64,000 nucleotides of DNA from positions 310,001 to 374,000 of the forward strand of contig NZ_FQVU01000005.1 in assembly GCF_900129455.1 (NCBI RefSeq), in the 5' to 3' direction. A program made the position numbers and the translations under genes. Under the pieces are notes generated by a model. It saw only the letters and a program-made list of their open reading frames with translations, searched no databases and had not been told where the DNA came from. This document shows positions 41,774 through 50,567 of this stretch, piece after piece. This DNA comes from Jatrophihabitans endophyticus (lineage in GTDB: Bacteria > Actinomycetota > Actinomycetes > Mycobacteriales > Jatrophihabitantaceae). How positions within the stretch are numbered: position 1 is the stretch's first letter; each line of letters begins with the position of its first letter.

Positions 41774-42691
41774 CTAGGGCGCCTCGTCGCGCGCCAGCTC
41801 GACGAGGAGCGCCGCCGCGGGCGACGGGCTCGCACCCATCCAGACCGCGTTGAGCGGGCGGGCCGCCGTGAGCCCGGTGACGGTGACCGCCACCAGCGTG
41901 CCGTTGCGCAGATCGGTTCGAGCGGCACGGGCGCTCAGCACGCCGAGGCCGCCACCGGCGCGAGCCGTGGCGAGGATCGTCGACGTCGAGCCGAGCTCCA
42001 CCGCGTGCTCCGGTTCGACGGCCTCGCGGCCCAGCGCGACGGCGAGCGCCGCCAGGAAGGTGTCGCGGGTGCCGGAGCCGTGCTCGCGCAGCAGCAGGGG
42101 CAGCGTCAGCAGATCCGTCGGCGCGAGCGGTCGCTCGCTGCGGGCGGCCGGGTAGTCCGGCGCGGCGACGACGACGAGCTCGTCGGCGCCGATGGGGGTG
42201 TGGGACAGATCCGCGGGCACAGCCGGCATCTCGACGAACCCCAGGTCGGCCTGCCCCGAGCGCACCCGGTCGCAGACGTCGTGGGAGTTGGCGACGACGG
42301 CGGAGACGTCCAGCGCCGGGTTGTCGCGGCGCAGCAGGAGCAGCCAGCGCGGCATCAGGTACTCGGCGTTCGTCAGGCTGGCCGCGATGCGCAGCTTGGC
42401 CGACTGCGACGTGCGCAGGGACGTGACGTTCACGCCCAGCGCGCCGGCCGCGCCCACGACGTCGCGGGCCCATGCGGCGAACGTCTGCCCGATCGGCGTG
42501 AGGGTCGAACCACCGGGCGTGCGGACCAGCAGCGCCAGGTCGACGCGGCGCTCCAACCGGTGCAGCTTCGCGCTCGCGGCGGGCTGGCTGATGCCGTGGG
42601 CGTGCGCGGCCTTGCCGACGCTGCCGAGCTCGGCGACGCTCAGCAGCAGGTCGAGCGACTCGAGGTCGGGCGTCCAGGCGGGGAGCGGCAC
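41774..42691 (-). CDS. LysR-family regulator
   Basis: 305 residues from GTG 42691, which overlaps the stop of the YeiH-like gene (TAGTG). The N-terminal HTH contains LGSVGKAAHAHGISQPAASAK, followed by a helical linker and a LysR substrate domain with VVANSHDVCDRVRSGQADLG. Being downstream of the transporter gene rather than divergent is less usual for LysR. It probably controls the yeiH-like gene; the effector may be a sulfur compound (inference from the family). Confidence 0.9.
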   Translation of the reverse strand: MPLPAWTPDLESLDLLLSVAELGSVGKAAHAHGISQPAASAKLHRLERRVDLALLVRTPGGSTLTPIGQTFAAWARDVVGAAGALGVNVTSLRTSQSAKLRIAASLTNAEYLMPRWLLLLRRDNPALDVSAVVANSHDVCDRVRSGQADLGFVEMPAVPADLSHTPIGADELVVVAAPDYPAARSERPLAPTDLLTLPLLLREHGSGTRDTFLAALAVALGREAVEPEHAVELGSTSTILATARAGGGLGVLSARAARTDLRNGTLVAVTVTGLTAARPLNAVWMGASPSPAAALLVELARDEAP

Positions 42692-43728
42692 TAGCGGACC
42701 CACTGCAGCAGCAGGCTCGTGCCCGCCACGGTCAGGCTGAGCACGAGGCCCAGCAGCAGCGGCCGGCCGCCGGTGCGCCGGAGCTCGGCGGGGTTCGTCG
42801 ACAGCCCGATGCCGGCCAGGGCAACCGTGATCAGGAACAGCGCGATGTGCGACAGCGCCGGGTGCGCGGCGGCAGGGATCGCGCCGAGCGTGTTGAGCGT
42901 GGCCACGACGAGGAAGCCGACGAGGAACCACGGCACCAGCCGCAGTGGGTTGACCGCGCTGCCACCTGCCGCCCCCGCGGCCCGCGCCTCGCGGCGGCGC
43001 ACCAGCGCGGCGAGCACGAGGCACACCGGGATGATCATGAGCGAGCGGACGAGCTTGACCACCACCGCGTGGTCGGTCGCGCCACTGCCGTAGGCCGACG
43101 CGGTCGCGACGACGGAGCTGGTGTCGTTCACCGCGGTGCCGGCGAACAGTCCGAAGTCCGTCTGTCCCATCCCCAGAGCATGACCCAGCGGCGGGTAGAC
43201 CAGGACGGCGGCCACGTTGAAGAGGAAGATCGTGGACACCGCGTAGGCGACGTGGTTGCTCCGCGCCTTGAGCACGGGGGCGGCGGCGGCGATCGCCGAC
43301 GCGCCGCAGATCGCGGTGCCGACCCCGATCAGCGTGCGCAGGTCGCCGTCGACCCCGAGCCGCCGGCCGACGAGGCGCGCCACGGTGAGGCAGGCGGCGA
43401 GGGTGCCGACCATGACCGGCAAGGAGCCGAGGCCGACGTCCGCGATCTGGGCCAGCGACAGCTGCGCGCCGAGCACGACGACCGCCGCCTGCAGCACCGG
43501 TCCCTTCGCCCGGTCGACGCCGGCGTCGAGGGCGGGGCGGACACCGGGGCCCAGCCGCCAGGCCACGCCGAGCACGATGCCGACGACGGGCGCCCCCACC
43601 ACCGGGACGAACAGGCCGGCGACCGTCGCGACGGCCGCGAGGACCGCGCACAGGACGAGCCCGGGGACGACGATGCGCGCCGGTGGTCGACGCCGGGCCA
43701 GCTCGGCGCGGTGCTCGGCGAGGGTCAT
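42691..43728 (-). CDS. YeiH/UPF0324-family sulfate exporter-like membrane protein
   Basis: 345 residues with about ten hydrophobic helices. VGTAICGASAIAAAAPVLKA and GTAVNDTSSVVATASAYG are hallmark segments of the UPF0324/YeiH family, described as putative sulfate exporters. The first gene of the pair with the LysR regulator. The 229-base gap to the divergent antiporter gene holds no other gene. Confidence 0.9.
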   Translation of the reverse strand: MTLAEHRAELARRRPPARIVVPGLVLCAVLAAVATVAGLFVPVVGAPVVGIVLGVAWRLGPGVRPALDAGVDRAKGPVLQAAVVVLGAQLSLAQIADVGLGSLPVMVGTLAACLTVARLVGRRLGVDGDLRTLIGVGTAICGASAIAAAAPVLKARSNHVAYAVSTIFLFNVAAVLVYPPLGHALGMGQTDFGLFAGTAVNDTSSVVATASAYGSGATDHAVVVKLVRSLMIIPVCLVLAALVRRREARAAGAAGGSAVNPLRLVPWFLVGFLVVATLNTLGAIPAAAHPALSHIALFLITVALAGIGLSTNPAELRRTGGRPLLLGLVLSLTVAGTSLLLQWVR

Positions 43729-43957
43729 GACTCGATCGTCGGGCCACCGCGGGGTCGGCGATACCGGTCATCTGGTTGCCGGGGCCATAACCGTGCGTTA
43801 TGAGCCGGGCGGCATCGCGCGGCCTGCGGCGGTGAGTTCCGCGCGGCCCCGCTCGGTGTGGCACGCCGTCGGATAATGGTGGGGGACGCGTCGAGAACTC
43901 CCGCGCAGGCGTGCGGGACGGGGATCGCGACCGAGACCAGGGAAGGGGACGAGGGCC

Positions 43958-45535
43958 GTGCTGGGTCTCGAGATGGTCGTGCTGCTGGGAGTGGGGCTCC
44001 TGCTGTCCGGCCTGCTGGCGCGGCGCTTTCCGGTGGCGCCCGCGCTGCTGCTCGTGCTGTTCGGGGTGCTGGCGGGGTTCGTGCCGGCGCTGCGGGCGGC
44101 GCAGCTGCCGCCGGAGGTCGTGCTGCTCGTGTTCCTCCCGGCGCTGCTGTACTGGGAGAGCCTCACGACCTCGCTGCGCGAGATCCGCAGCAACCTGCGC
44201 GCGGTGATCCTGGCGAGCACGGGGCTGGTGGTGGCGACGGCCGGGGCGGTGGCGGTCACCGCGCACGCGCTGGGCCTGCCGTGGGGGCCGGCGTGGGTGC
44301 TGGGGGCCGCGGTGGCGCCGACGGACGCGACGGCGGTCGGCGTGCTGGCGCGGGCCCTGCCCCGCCGGACGGTGACGGTGCTGCGGGCCGAGAGCCTGGT
44401 CAACGACGGCACGGCGCTGGTGATCTACGGGCTGGCCGTCGGCGTCACGGTCGGGACGGACCACCTCACCGTGCTGCACGTGTCGTGGCTGCTGGTGCTC
44501 TCCTACGGCGGTGGCGCCCTGGCCGGCGGCCTGGTGGGGCTCCTCAGCTGGCAGCTGCGCAGCCGGCTCGACGACCCGATCCTCGAGAACATCGCGGTGC
44601 TGGTGACGCCGTTCGGCGCCTTCCTGCTCGCCGAGTCGGTTCACGCGTCGGGCGTGCTCGCGGTCGTGGTGTGCGGCCTCTTGATGAGCCAGCTCGCGCC
44701 GCGGGTGACCGGCGCGGCCGCGCGGCAGCAGACCACCGCGTTCTGGTCGCTGTCGACGACCGTGCTGTCCAGCGCGCTGTTCGTGCTCGTCGGGCTCGAG
44801 GCGCAGAACGCCGTCCGCAACCTGACCAGCGCGTCGGCGGGTCGCGCCGTCGCCTACGTCTTCGCGGTGACGGGCGTGGTCATCGGCGTCCGTGTGGCCT
44901 GGCTGCACACCACGCCCTACGTGGTGCGGGCGCTCGACCGACGACCTGCGCAACGGCTGCGCCGGATCGGCGCGCGCCAACGCAACGTCAACGCGGTGGC
45001 GGGGTTCCGCGGCGCCGTGTCCTTGGCGGCGGCGCTGGCCGTGCCGCAGCACCTCGACGACGGCACGCCGTTCCCCGGCCGCGACCTCATCGTCGTGGTG
45101 ACCTCCGGCGTCATCGTGCTGACCCTGTTGCAGGCCCTGCTGCTGCCCGGTGTCGTGGGCTTCGCGCGACTGCCCGAGGACGGGTCGGTCGCCGAGGAGC
45201 GCCATCTGGCCGAGGTCGCCACCACCGACGCCGCCTACGAGTCGCTCGAGCAGCTGGCCGCCGAGCTCGGCAGCGACGAACGGGTCGTCGAGCGGGTGCG
45301 CCGCGAGATGGACAAGCGGCGCAAGCTGCTCGCCGCCGACGGCGCGGTCGACGACCCGATCGTGCAGCACCACGACCAGTACACCGAGCTGCGGCTCGCG
45401 CTCATCGCCCGCAAGCGGGTGACGCTGCTGGAGCTGCGCGACGAGCAGCACATCGACGACATCGTGCTGCGGCAGGTGCAGGCCGTCCTCGACGTCGAGG
45501 AGGTCCGCCTCACCCGATCGGCCCCGGTCGAATAG
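43958..45535 (+). CDS. Na+/H+ antiporter, CPA1 family
   Basis: 525 residues: about twelve transmembrane helices (1-420) and a helical cytoplasmic tail. The key AVAPTDATAVGVLA and SLVNDGTALVIYG motifs carry the Asp residues used for ion exchange. GTG 43958, GAAGGGGA upstream. Exchanges Na+ or K+ for protons to control pH and salt. Convergent with the APC permease 12 bases later. Confidence 0.92.
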   Translation: MLGLEMVVLLGVGLLLSGLLARRFPVAPALLLVLFGVLAGFVPALRAAQLPPEVVLLVFLPALLYWESLTTSLREIRSNLRAVILASTGLVVATAGAVAVTAHALGLPWGPAWVLGAAVAPTDATAVGVLARALPRRTVTVLRAESLVNDGTALVIYGLAVGVTVGTDHLTVLHVSWLLVLSYGGGALAGGLVGLLSWQLRSRLDDPILENIAVLVTPFGAFLLAESVHASGVLAVVVCGLLMSQLAPRVTGAAARQQTTAFWSLSTTVLSSALFVLVGLEAQNAVRNLTSASAGRAVAYVFAVTGVVIGVRVAWLHTTPYVVRALDRRPAQRLRRIGARQRNVNAVAGFRGAVSLAAALAVPQHLDDGTPFPGRDLIVVVTSGVIVLTLLQALLLPGVVGFARLPEDGSVAEERHLAEVATTDAAYESLEQLAAELGSDERVVERVRREMDKRRKLLAADGAVDDPIVQHHDQYTELRLALIARKRVTLLELRDEQHIDDIVLRQVQAVLDVEEVRLTRSAPVE

Positions 45536-45547
45536 CGCTGCATCGCG

Positions 45548-47101
45548 CTAATGCGCGTGGTCGACCGAGTCGTCGTCGGCGAGCGCGTGGGTGAGTCCCT
45601 CGTACCGCGTGCGGTCCGTCGCCCGCAGGTACAGGCCGTACAGCGCGCCGCCGGCGAAGGCGACGAAGACCAGCGAGACCATCAGGACGGCGACGCCGCC
45701 CGACACCGCCAGCAGCACGTCGAGGCTGCGCAGCGTGAAGGTGAGCAGCACGGCCAGACCGATGATCGCGAGCACCGGGGCGACGCGGGTGTTCCAGACG
45801 CGGTCGTCGAGCTTGGTGCGGGCGAAGAAGACGAGGACGGCGACGGCGGCGAGCAGTTGCGACGCGATGACCGCGATGGCACCGATGCCGGTGGCCCAGG
45901 TGAAGAGCGTCGCGAACGGGTCCTGCCCGAGGGCGGCGAACACGACGACCACGATCAGCACCGAGGCGGTCTGCACGATCGAGGCCACCCACGGCGTCTG
46001 CCGCCGCGCGGTCGTCCACCCCAGCGGCTGCCACAACAGGCTCTGCCGGCCCAGGGAGAAGAGGTAGCGCGCCACGTTGTTGTGGAAGGTGACGATGGCG
46101 GCGAGCGTCGCCGTCACGATGAGGATCTGGTAGATCCGGGTGACGCCGCCGCCGATCAGCTCGTCGCTCACCGCGAAGATGAAGTTGCCGCCGGTGCGGT
46201 CGGACAACCCGATCACCTCGTTCAGCCCCACGGCGTTGACGACGAGCCAGCCCGACGCCGCGTAGAGCAGACCCATGAAGGCCACCGAGATGTAGGTGGC
46301 GCGGGGGATCGTGCGCTTCGGGTCACGCGCCTCCTCGCTGTAGATGGCCGATCCCTCGAAGCCGATGAACGACGCGTGCGCGAACATCAGCGCGACGCCG
46401 AGACCGGCACCGAAGACGGCATGTGGCGCGAACGGTTCGACGCTGAAGTCCGACACCGGGGTCACCTTGCCGCTCAGCCCGAACGCGCTGAGCACGACGA
46501 TCATCGTCACCTCGAGCGTCATGAAGACGCCCAGCACCTTCGCGCCGGAGTGGACGCCCTGGATGCCGAGACCGAGACAGGCGATCATCGCGACGATCGC
46601 GCAGACCCACCACGGCACGGACGCGCCGGTGAGGTCGTCGATCAGCGCGGACGCGTAGTAGCCGAAACCGCCGTACAGCCCGGCCTGGATGGCGGTGTAG
46701 GCGAACGTCGCCAGGAACGCCGACCCGAGACCCGGGACGCGGCCGAGCCCCAGCGTGACGTAGGCGTAGAACGCGCCGGCGTTCGTCACGTGCCGCGACA
46801 TCGCGACGTAGCCCACGGCGAAGATCATGAGGATGACGGCGGCCAACACGAACGCGCCCGGCATCCCGATGCCGTTGCCTGCGCTGATCATGATCGGGAA
46901 GAGCGCGATCACGACGGTGAGCGGCGAGGCGGCGGCGATGATGTAGAAGAAGATGCTCGGCACGCCCAGCGTGTTCCGCTTCAGGCCGTGATGCCGGCGC
47001 CGGTCGGGCGGCGCGTCGTGCGGCGCGTCGGGCAGCGCGTCGGGCAGCGGGGCGGGTACGCGCTCGCGGGGCAGCGGCGGGGCGTCCTCGGGGATGGTCA
47101 A
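45548..47101 (-). CDS. APC-superfamily amino acid/polyamine permease
   Basis: About 517 residues from TTG 47101, preferred since AGAGGAG lies six bases upstream; the frame is open to 47164. Twelve hydrophobic helices with the APC start (IFFYIIAAASPLTVVIALFP) and SFIGFEGSAIYSEEARDPKRTIPRA, a conserved loop. The first ~50 residues are a Pro/Arg-rich cytoplasmic leader. An IclR-type operator lies 150 bases upstream, linking uptake to the catabolic cluster at 49452-52007. Confidence 0.9.
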   Translation of the reverse strand: MTIPEDAPPLPRERVPAPLPDALPDAPHDAPPDRRRHHGLKRNTLGVPSIFFYIIAAASPLTVVIALFPIMISAGNGIGMPGAFVLAAVILMIFAVGYVAMSRHVTNAGAFYAYVTLGLGRVPGLGSAFLATFAYTAIQAGLYGGFGYYASALIDDLTGASVPWWVCAIVAMIACLGLGIQGVHSGAKVLGVFMTLEVTMIVVLSAFGLSGKVTPVSDFSVEPFAPHAVFGAGLGVALMFAHASFIGFEGSAIYSEEARDPKRTIPRATYISVAFMGLLYAASGWLVVNAVGLNEVIGLSDRTGGNFIFAVSDELIGGGVTRIYQILIVTATLAAIVTFHNNVARYLFSLGRQSLLWQPLGWTTARRQTPWVASIVQTASVLIVVVVFAALGQDPFATLFTWATGIGAIAVIASQLLAAVAVLVFFARTKLDDRVWNTRVAPVLAIIGLAVLLTFTLRSLDVLLAVSGGVAVLMVSLVFVAFAGGALYGLYLRATDRTRYEGLTHALADDDSVDHAH

Positions 47102-47248
47102 CGCAGGCTCCTCTGTCGATGGCGGCGGCGCGGGCGGGCCGGTCCGCACGCCGTCGTGGCGCACCGGCGACCGGCCGGTCGCGGCAGTCGGGCACCGTGG
47201 CGCTGCGATGCCGGAGCAATCGCGCGGCTGTCACCTCGTCACCCGACT

Positions 47249-47265
47249 GTTTCACTGAGTGCAAC
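47249..47265. promoter_or_regulatory. IclR-type operator upstream of the APC permease
   Basis: GTTTCACTGAGTGCAAC: dyad with arms GTTnCACT and AGTGnAAC around a central G. Closely related 17-bp sites stand at 49311, 49421 and 50543. Confidence 0.6.
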
Positions 47266-47357
47266 AACAGTTTTGGTGGGTGAAAACTAGGTCGCGGTTC
47301 GCGCGGGTGTCAAGGGGGCGGCGACGGCGGGTCCGGCGTGTCGTCGCCGCGCATCGG

Positions 47358-48536
47358 TCATGGCGAGGGCGCGCGACCGCCGCGGTGGACGCCGGCGCGC
47401 CCGAGCGTGCCGGCCAGCACGATGAACGGCGGCACCAGCCACAGGGCCGCCGCCACCGAGGTGCCCTGGGCCACCAGCCCGATGAGGCTCGGGCCGAGCA
47501 GCATGCCGGCGTAACCCATGCCGGTGACCACCGCGATCTGACGTCCGGCAGGCCCGGGCGGGGCCGGCGCCGAGCCGAAAAACAGCGGCGTCATGATCGA
47601 CAGGCCGAGGCCGGCGAGGCCGAAGCCGATCACCGCGCCGACCAGGACACCGCTGGCGAAACCCGCCGCCAGCCCGCCCCCGCCGAGGACCGTGGCGACG
47701 GCGAGGGAGCGTGTGACGCCCACGCGGTCCATCACCCGGTCGCCGACGAGTCGACCGCCGGTCATGCCCGCGCAGAACGCCGCGTACGCCGAGGCCGTCC
47801 AGATCCCGGACGCGTCGAGGTGGGTCCGCAGGTAGATCGCGCTCCAGTCGATCGCGACCCCCTCGGCCAGCAGCGAGGAGACGGCCGCGGTGCCGAGCAG
47901 GGCGAGCCGCAGATCGAACACACGACGCCGCGGTCCTGCCGCGTCGACGGCCACCTCGGGCGCCGCCGGACGGTCGGGCAACAGGCCCGTCCGCACGACC
48001 GAGAACGCGCCGAGCACGGCCGCGGCCAGCAGCGCCTGCTGCACCGGGACGGGCAGGTCCAGCGCCGCGCCGATCCCGCCGGCGAACGCCCCGACGAAGG
48101 TCGCGACGCTCCACAGCGCATGCAGGCCGGCGAAGATGCGCCGGCCGTACGCCACCTCGAGCTCGACGCCCTGCGCGTTCATCGCGACGTCCTGACCACC
48201 CATCGCGAGACCCCAGACGGCGAGGGTGAGGAAGAGCGTGACGAGGTTGGTGGCGAGACCGGGCAGCACGGCCGCGACGCCGTAGCCGTAGGACGCCGCA
48301 CGGGCCACGCGGTCGCTGCCGTACCGGTGGCAGGCGGCGCCGGCCAGTCGTGCGGCGAGCAGGTTGCCGACGGCGACGCCGAGCAAGGCGAGGCCGAGCG
48401 AGCCGGGGCGCAGGCCGAGGTCGGCGGCGACGGTCGGGATCCGCGGTGCCCAGGCGCCGACGAGCAGCCCATTGACGGCGAAGACGGTGCCGATCGAGCG
48501 GCGCGAACGGGACAGGGAGGCGGTCGATGCGGTCAC
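47358..48536 (-). CDS. MFS transporter, YbjJ-like
   Basis: 392 residues with twelve hydrophobic helices. The segment GAWAPRIPTVAADLGL near residue 28 and MNAQGVELE near 118 are typical of YbjJ-like MFS proteins of unknown substrate. The start is near 48536. It lies ten bases after the IclR stop on the same strand, so it may be co-transcribed with iclR. Confidence 0.87.
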   Translation of the reverse strand: MTASTASLSRSRRSIGTVFAVNGLLVGAWAPRIPTVAADLGLRPGSLGLALLGVAVGNLLAARLAGAACHRYGSDRVARAASYGYGVAAVLPGLATNLVTLFLTLAVWGLAMGGQDVAMNAQGVELEVAYGRRIFAGLHALWSVATFVGAFAGGIGAALDLPVPVQQALLAAAVLGAFSVVRTGLLPDRPAAPEVAVDAAGPRRRVFDLRLALLGTAAVSSLLAEGVAIDWSAIYLRTHLDASGIWTASAYAAFCAGMTGGRLVGDRVMDRVGVTRSLAVATVLGGGGLAAGFASGVLVGAVIGFGLAGLGLSIMTPLFFGSAPAPPGPAGRQIAVVTGMGYAGMLLGPSLIGLVAQGTSVAAALWLVPPFIVLAGTLGRAGVHRGGRAPSP

Positions 48537-48546
48537 GCGCGCCCGG

Positions 48547-49317
48547 TCAGCCGAGTTCGGCGCCGAGCTGGTCGGCGCAGGCGCGTACCCGCCGGCCGAC
48601 CGCCTCGGTGGTGGCGGGGTCGAGCCGGTGCGTCAGGAAGCTGACGCTGATGGCGTAGACCGCCGGGCCGCCGGACGGGCGCGGGACGGCCGCGGCGAGG
48701 CAGGTGAGGTCCTCGTCGGCCTCTTCGTGGTCGACCGCGTAACCCTGCCGGCGCACGCCCTCCAACTCGGCGGCGAGCCGGGAGAGGCTGGTGATGGTCC
48801 GCGGCGTGAAGGCGGGCAGCTTGCGCGAGCCCACCAGCTCGCGCCACGCGGAGGCGTCCATGGTGGCCAGCAGCGCCTTGCCCAGGGCGGACGCGTGCCA
48901 GGGGTCGACCTGGCCGACGTCGCTGACCTTCTTGACCGCGCGGCCGCCCTCGAGCACGTCGACGAGCACCACGCTGCGGTCGCGGCGCATGGCGAAGTTG
49001 ACCGTCTCGTTGTACTCGCGGACCAGGCTCTCCATCACCGGGCGCACGAGCGCCCGCGGCACGTAGCGGTCGAGGGCGCGCTGGCCGAGCCGGAAGGCCT
49101 CCCAGCCGAGCTGGTAGCGCGGCCCGTCGAGCCGCTCGATGAAGCCCAGCGCCGTGAGCGTGCTCAGGTACCGCAGTGTCGTGGCCTCGTTGAGGCCGGC
49201 GCGCCGGGCGACCTCGGCGAGGTGCGCCGTCTCGGCCTGCTCGACCGCCTGCAGCACCTTGACCGTGCGCTCGACGCCGATCAGGTTCGTGCCCGACTTC
49301 TCCGCCTCGTCTTTCAC
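48547..49317 (-). CDS. IclR-family regulator
   Basis: 256 residues from GTG 49317 (in-frame GTG/ATG codons further upstream are possible). An N-terminal winged HTH (LAEVARRAGLNEATTLRYLSTLTALGFI) and a C-terminal IclR effector domain (about 80-250) with HASALGKALLA and a late AISVSF. An operator-like dyad overlaps its start codon, implying autoregulation. Likely controls the permease and the divergent catabolic operon. Confidence 0.9.
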   Translation of the reverse strand: MKDEAEKSGTNLIGVERTVKVLQAVEQAETAHLAEVARRAGLNEATTLRYLSTLTALGFIERLDGPRYQLGWEAFRLGQRALDRYVPRALVRPVMESLVREYNETVNFAMRRDRSVVLVDVLEGGRAVKKVSDVGQVDPWHASALGKALLATMDASAWRELVGSRKLPAFTPRTITSLSRLAAELEGVRRQGYAVDHEEADEDLTCLAAAVPRPSGGPAVYAISVSFLTHRLDPATTEAVGRRVRACADQLGAELG

Positions 49318-49327
49318 TCGGTGAAGG
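49311..49327. promoter_or_regulatory. IclR-type operator over the iclR start
   Basis: CTTTCACTCGGTGAAGG, a dyad with arms CnTTCAC and GTGAAnG around TCG. It overlaps the GTG start of the regulator, a position suited to autorepression. Confidence 0.55.
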
Positions 49328-49400
49328 GTACCAACGCTCACATGCGCGCCGGACGGGCTCGGGCAGCGGTGGTCCTTGACAGTCGTCAGCCTCATCCCTA

Positions 49401-49437
49401 CTTTCATTCATCGGAACTAGCTTGCACTGAATGAAAG
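49401..49437. promoter_or_regulatory. IclR-type double site upstream of the barrel-like gene
   Basis: CTTTCATTCA (49401-49410) and TGAATGAAAG (49428-49437) are perfect 10-base inverted arms 17 bases apart. The right part, CTTGCACTGAATGAAAG (49421-49437), is one 17-bp member of the shared operator family. Confidence 0.65.
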
Positions 49438-49451
49438 AATGGAGATCGAGG

Positions 49452-50414
49452 ATGACGAGTACCGCAGCGGCGTCGAACGGCACCCGGACGGCGCCCGACG
49501 GGGCCGCGATCCTCGCGGCGCAGGGCTACCTGGAGTCCGACGACTACGCGCTGACGACCTCGCCCCTCGCCTTCGACGACGGCGGCAACTACCGCCTGGA
49601 GATCTCCGGCATCGAGCGGCTGTCGACGATGCAGGCGATGCTCGACGAGGCGCGGCGCGAGGGCGTCTTCGTGAACCGGGTCGTGGCCTTCGGCGGCGGC
49701 GCGACGCTGCTGAGCCGCAGCGAGCTCGCCGAGGTCTCGGCCGCCGCGACCGAGAACGACATCGACCTCGTCGCCGTGCCCGGGCCGCGCACCGGCTGGG
49801 ACCTCGGCCGCCAGGCGCTCAGCACCGAGGGCCAGTCGGGCGGCCGGCGCGTGCGCGGCCTCGACAACGTCCGCAACCTGCTCAACGACTACATCCGCAT
49901 CTTCTCCACCGGCATCCGCGGCGTGCTCGTGTGGGACGAGGGCGTGCTCGACATCCTGAACAAGGCGCGCGCCGCCGGCGACATCCCGGCCGACGCCCGC
50001 TTCAAGGTGTCGGTCTACACCGGTCACGCCAACCCGGCGGCGATCCGCATCGTCCAGGATCTCGGCGCGGACAGCCTGAACCCGGTCGGCGACCTCGGCC
50101 TACCCATGCTCGCCGGCATCCGCCGCAACGTGACCCTGCCGCTGGACGTCTGGGCCATCACCTTCGAGTCCTTCGGCGGCATGAACCGGCTCTACGACGC
50201 CGGCGAGATCGCGCGCATCGCCGGCCCGGTGTATTTCAAGGTGGAGCCCGGCGAGTCCGAGGGCGTCATGTACAACAGCTGGATCGAGCCCGAGTTCCAC
50301 GAGCGGCTGGTCCGCCACAAGGTGCGTCACTGCGCGATCCTCAACGAGCTCGTCGCCGCGCACAGCCCCGGCATCGCGGTGTCGCCGCAGCGCGCCGCCA
50401 CGTCCGCCGGCTGA
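49452..50414 (+). CDS. unrecognised barrel-like protein of the IclR regulon
   Basis: 320 residues, ATG 49452 with GGAG upstream. Alternating strands and helices (VNRVVAFGGGATLLS; LVAVPGPRTGWDLG; VKVSVYTGHANPAAIRIV; SLNPVGDLGLPMLAG; PVYFKVEPGES) suggest a TIM barrel. Conserved-looking Asn-Pro-Val-Gly-Asp and His residues could form an active site. I do not recognise the family; a lyase or U32-peptidase-like activity is only a guess. It sits alone under an IclR site, upstream of the aldehyde dehydrogenase operon. Confidence 0.6.
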   Translation: MTSTAAASNGTRTAPDGAAILAAQGYLESDDYALTTSPLAFDDGGNYRLEISGIERLSTMQAMLDEARREGVFVNRVVAFGGGATLLSRSELAEVSAAATENDIDLVAVPGPRTGWDLGRQALSTEGQSGGRRVRGLDNVRNLLNDYIRIFSTGIRGVLVWDEGVLDILNKARAAGDIPADARFKVSVYTGHANPAAIRIVQDLGADSLNPVGDLGLPMLAGIRRNVTLPLDVWAITFESFGGMNRLYDAGEIARIAGPVYFKVEPGESEGVMYNSWIEPEFHERLVRHKVRHCAILNELVAAHSPGIAVSPQRAATSAG

Positions 50415-50542
50415 CCGCGCCCATCGCCGTGGCGGCGTGTCCCGTCACGGCCCGGCGTCGGCGCACCACCGTGCGTACATTTGTACGCGCTACCCGGTGA
50501 CGGTGCGCGGCGCGTTCCTACCCTCGCATCAAGTGAAACTCA

Positions 50543-50559
50543 GTATCACTGAATGAAAG
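50543..50559. promoter_or_regulatory. IclR-type operator at the aldehyde dehydrogenase operon
   Basis: GTATCACTGAATGAAAG; its right end overlaps the GAAAGG ribosome site. A further half-site, AGTGAAACT, is at 50532-50540. Shares TCACTGAATGAAAG almost exactly with the site at 49421. Confidence 0.65.
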
Positions 50560-50567
50560 GCGTGATC

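Noticed and set aside
42692-45451. Upstream extension of the LysR frame to over 1200 codons
   Set aside because: It covers the YeiH and antiporter genes in wrong phases; the LysR HTH begins right after GTG 42691.
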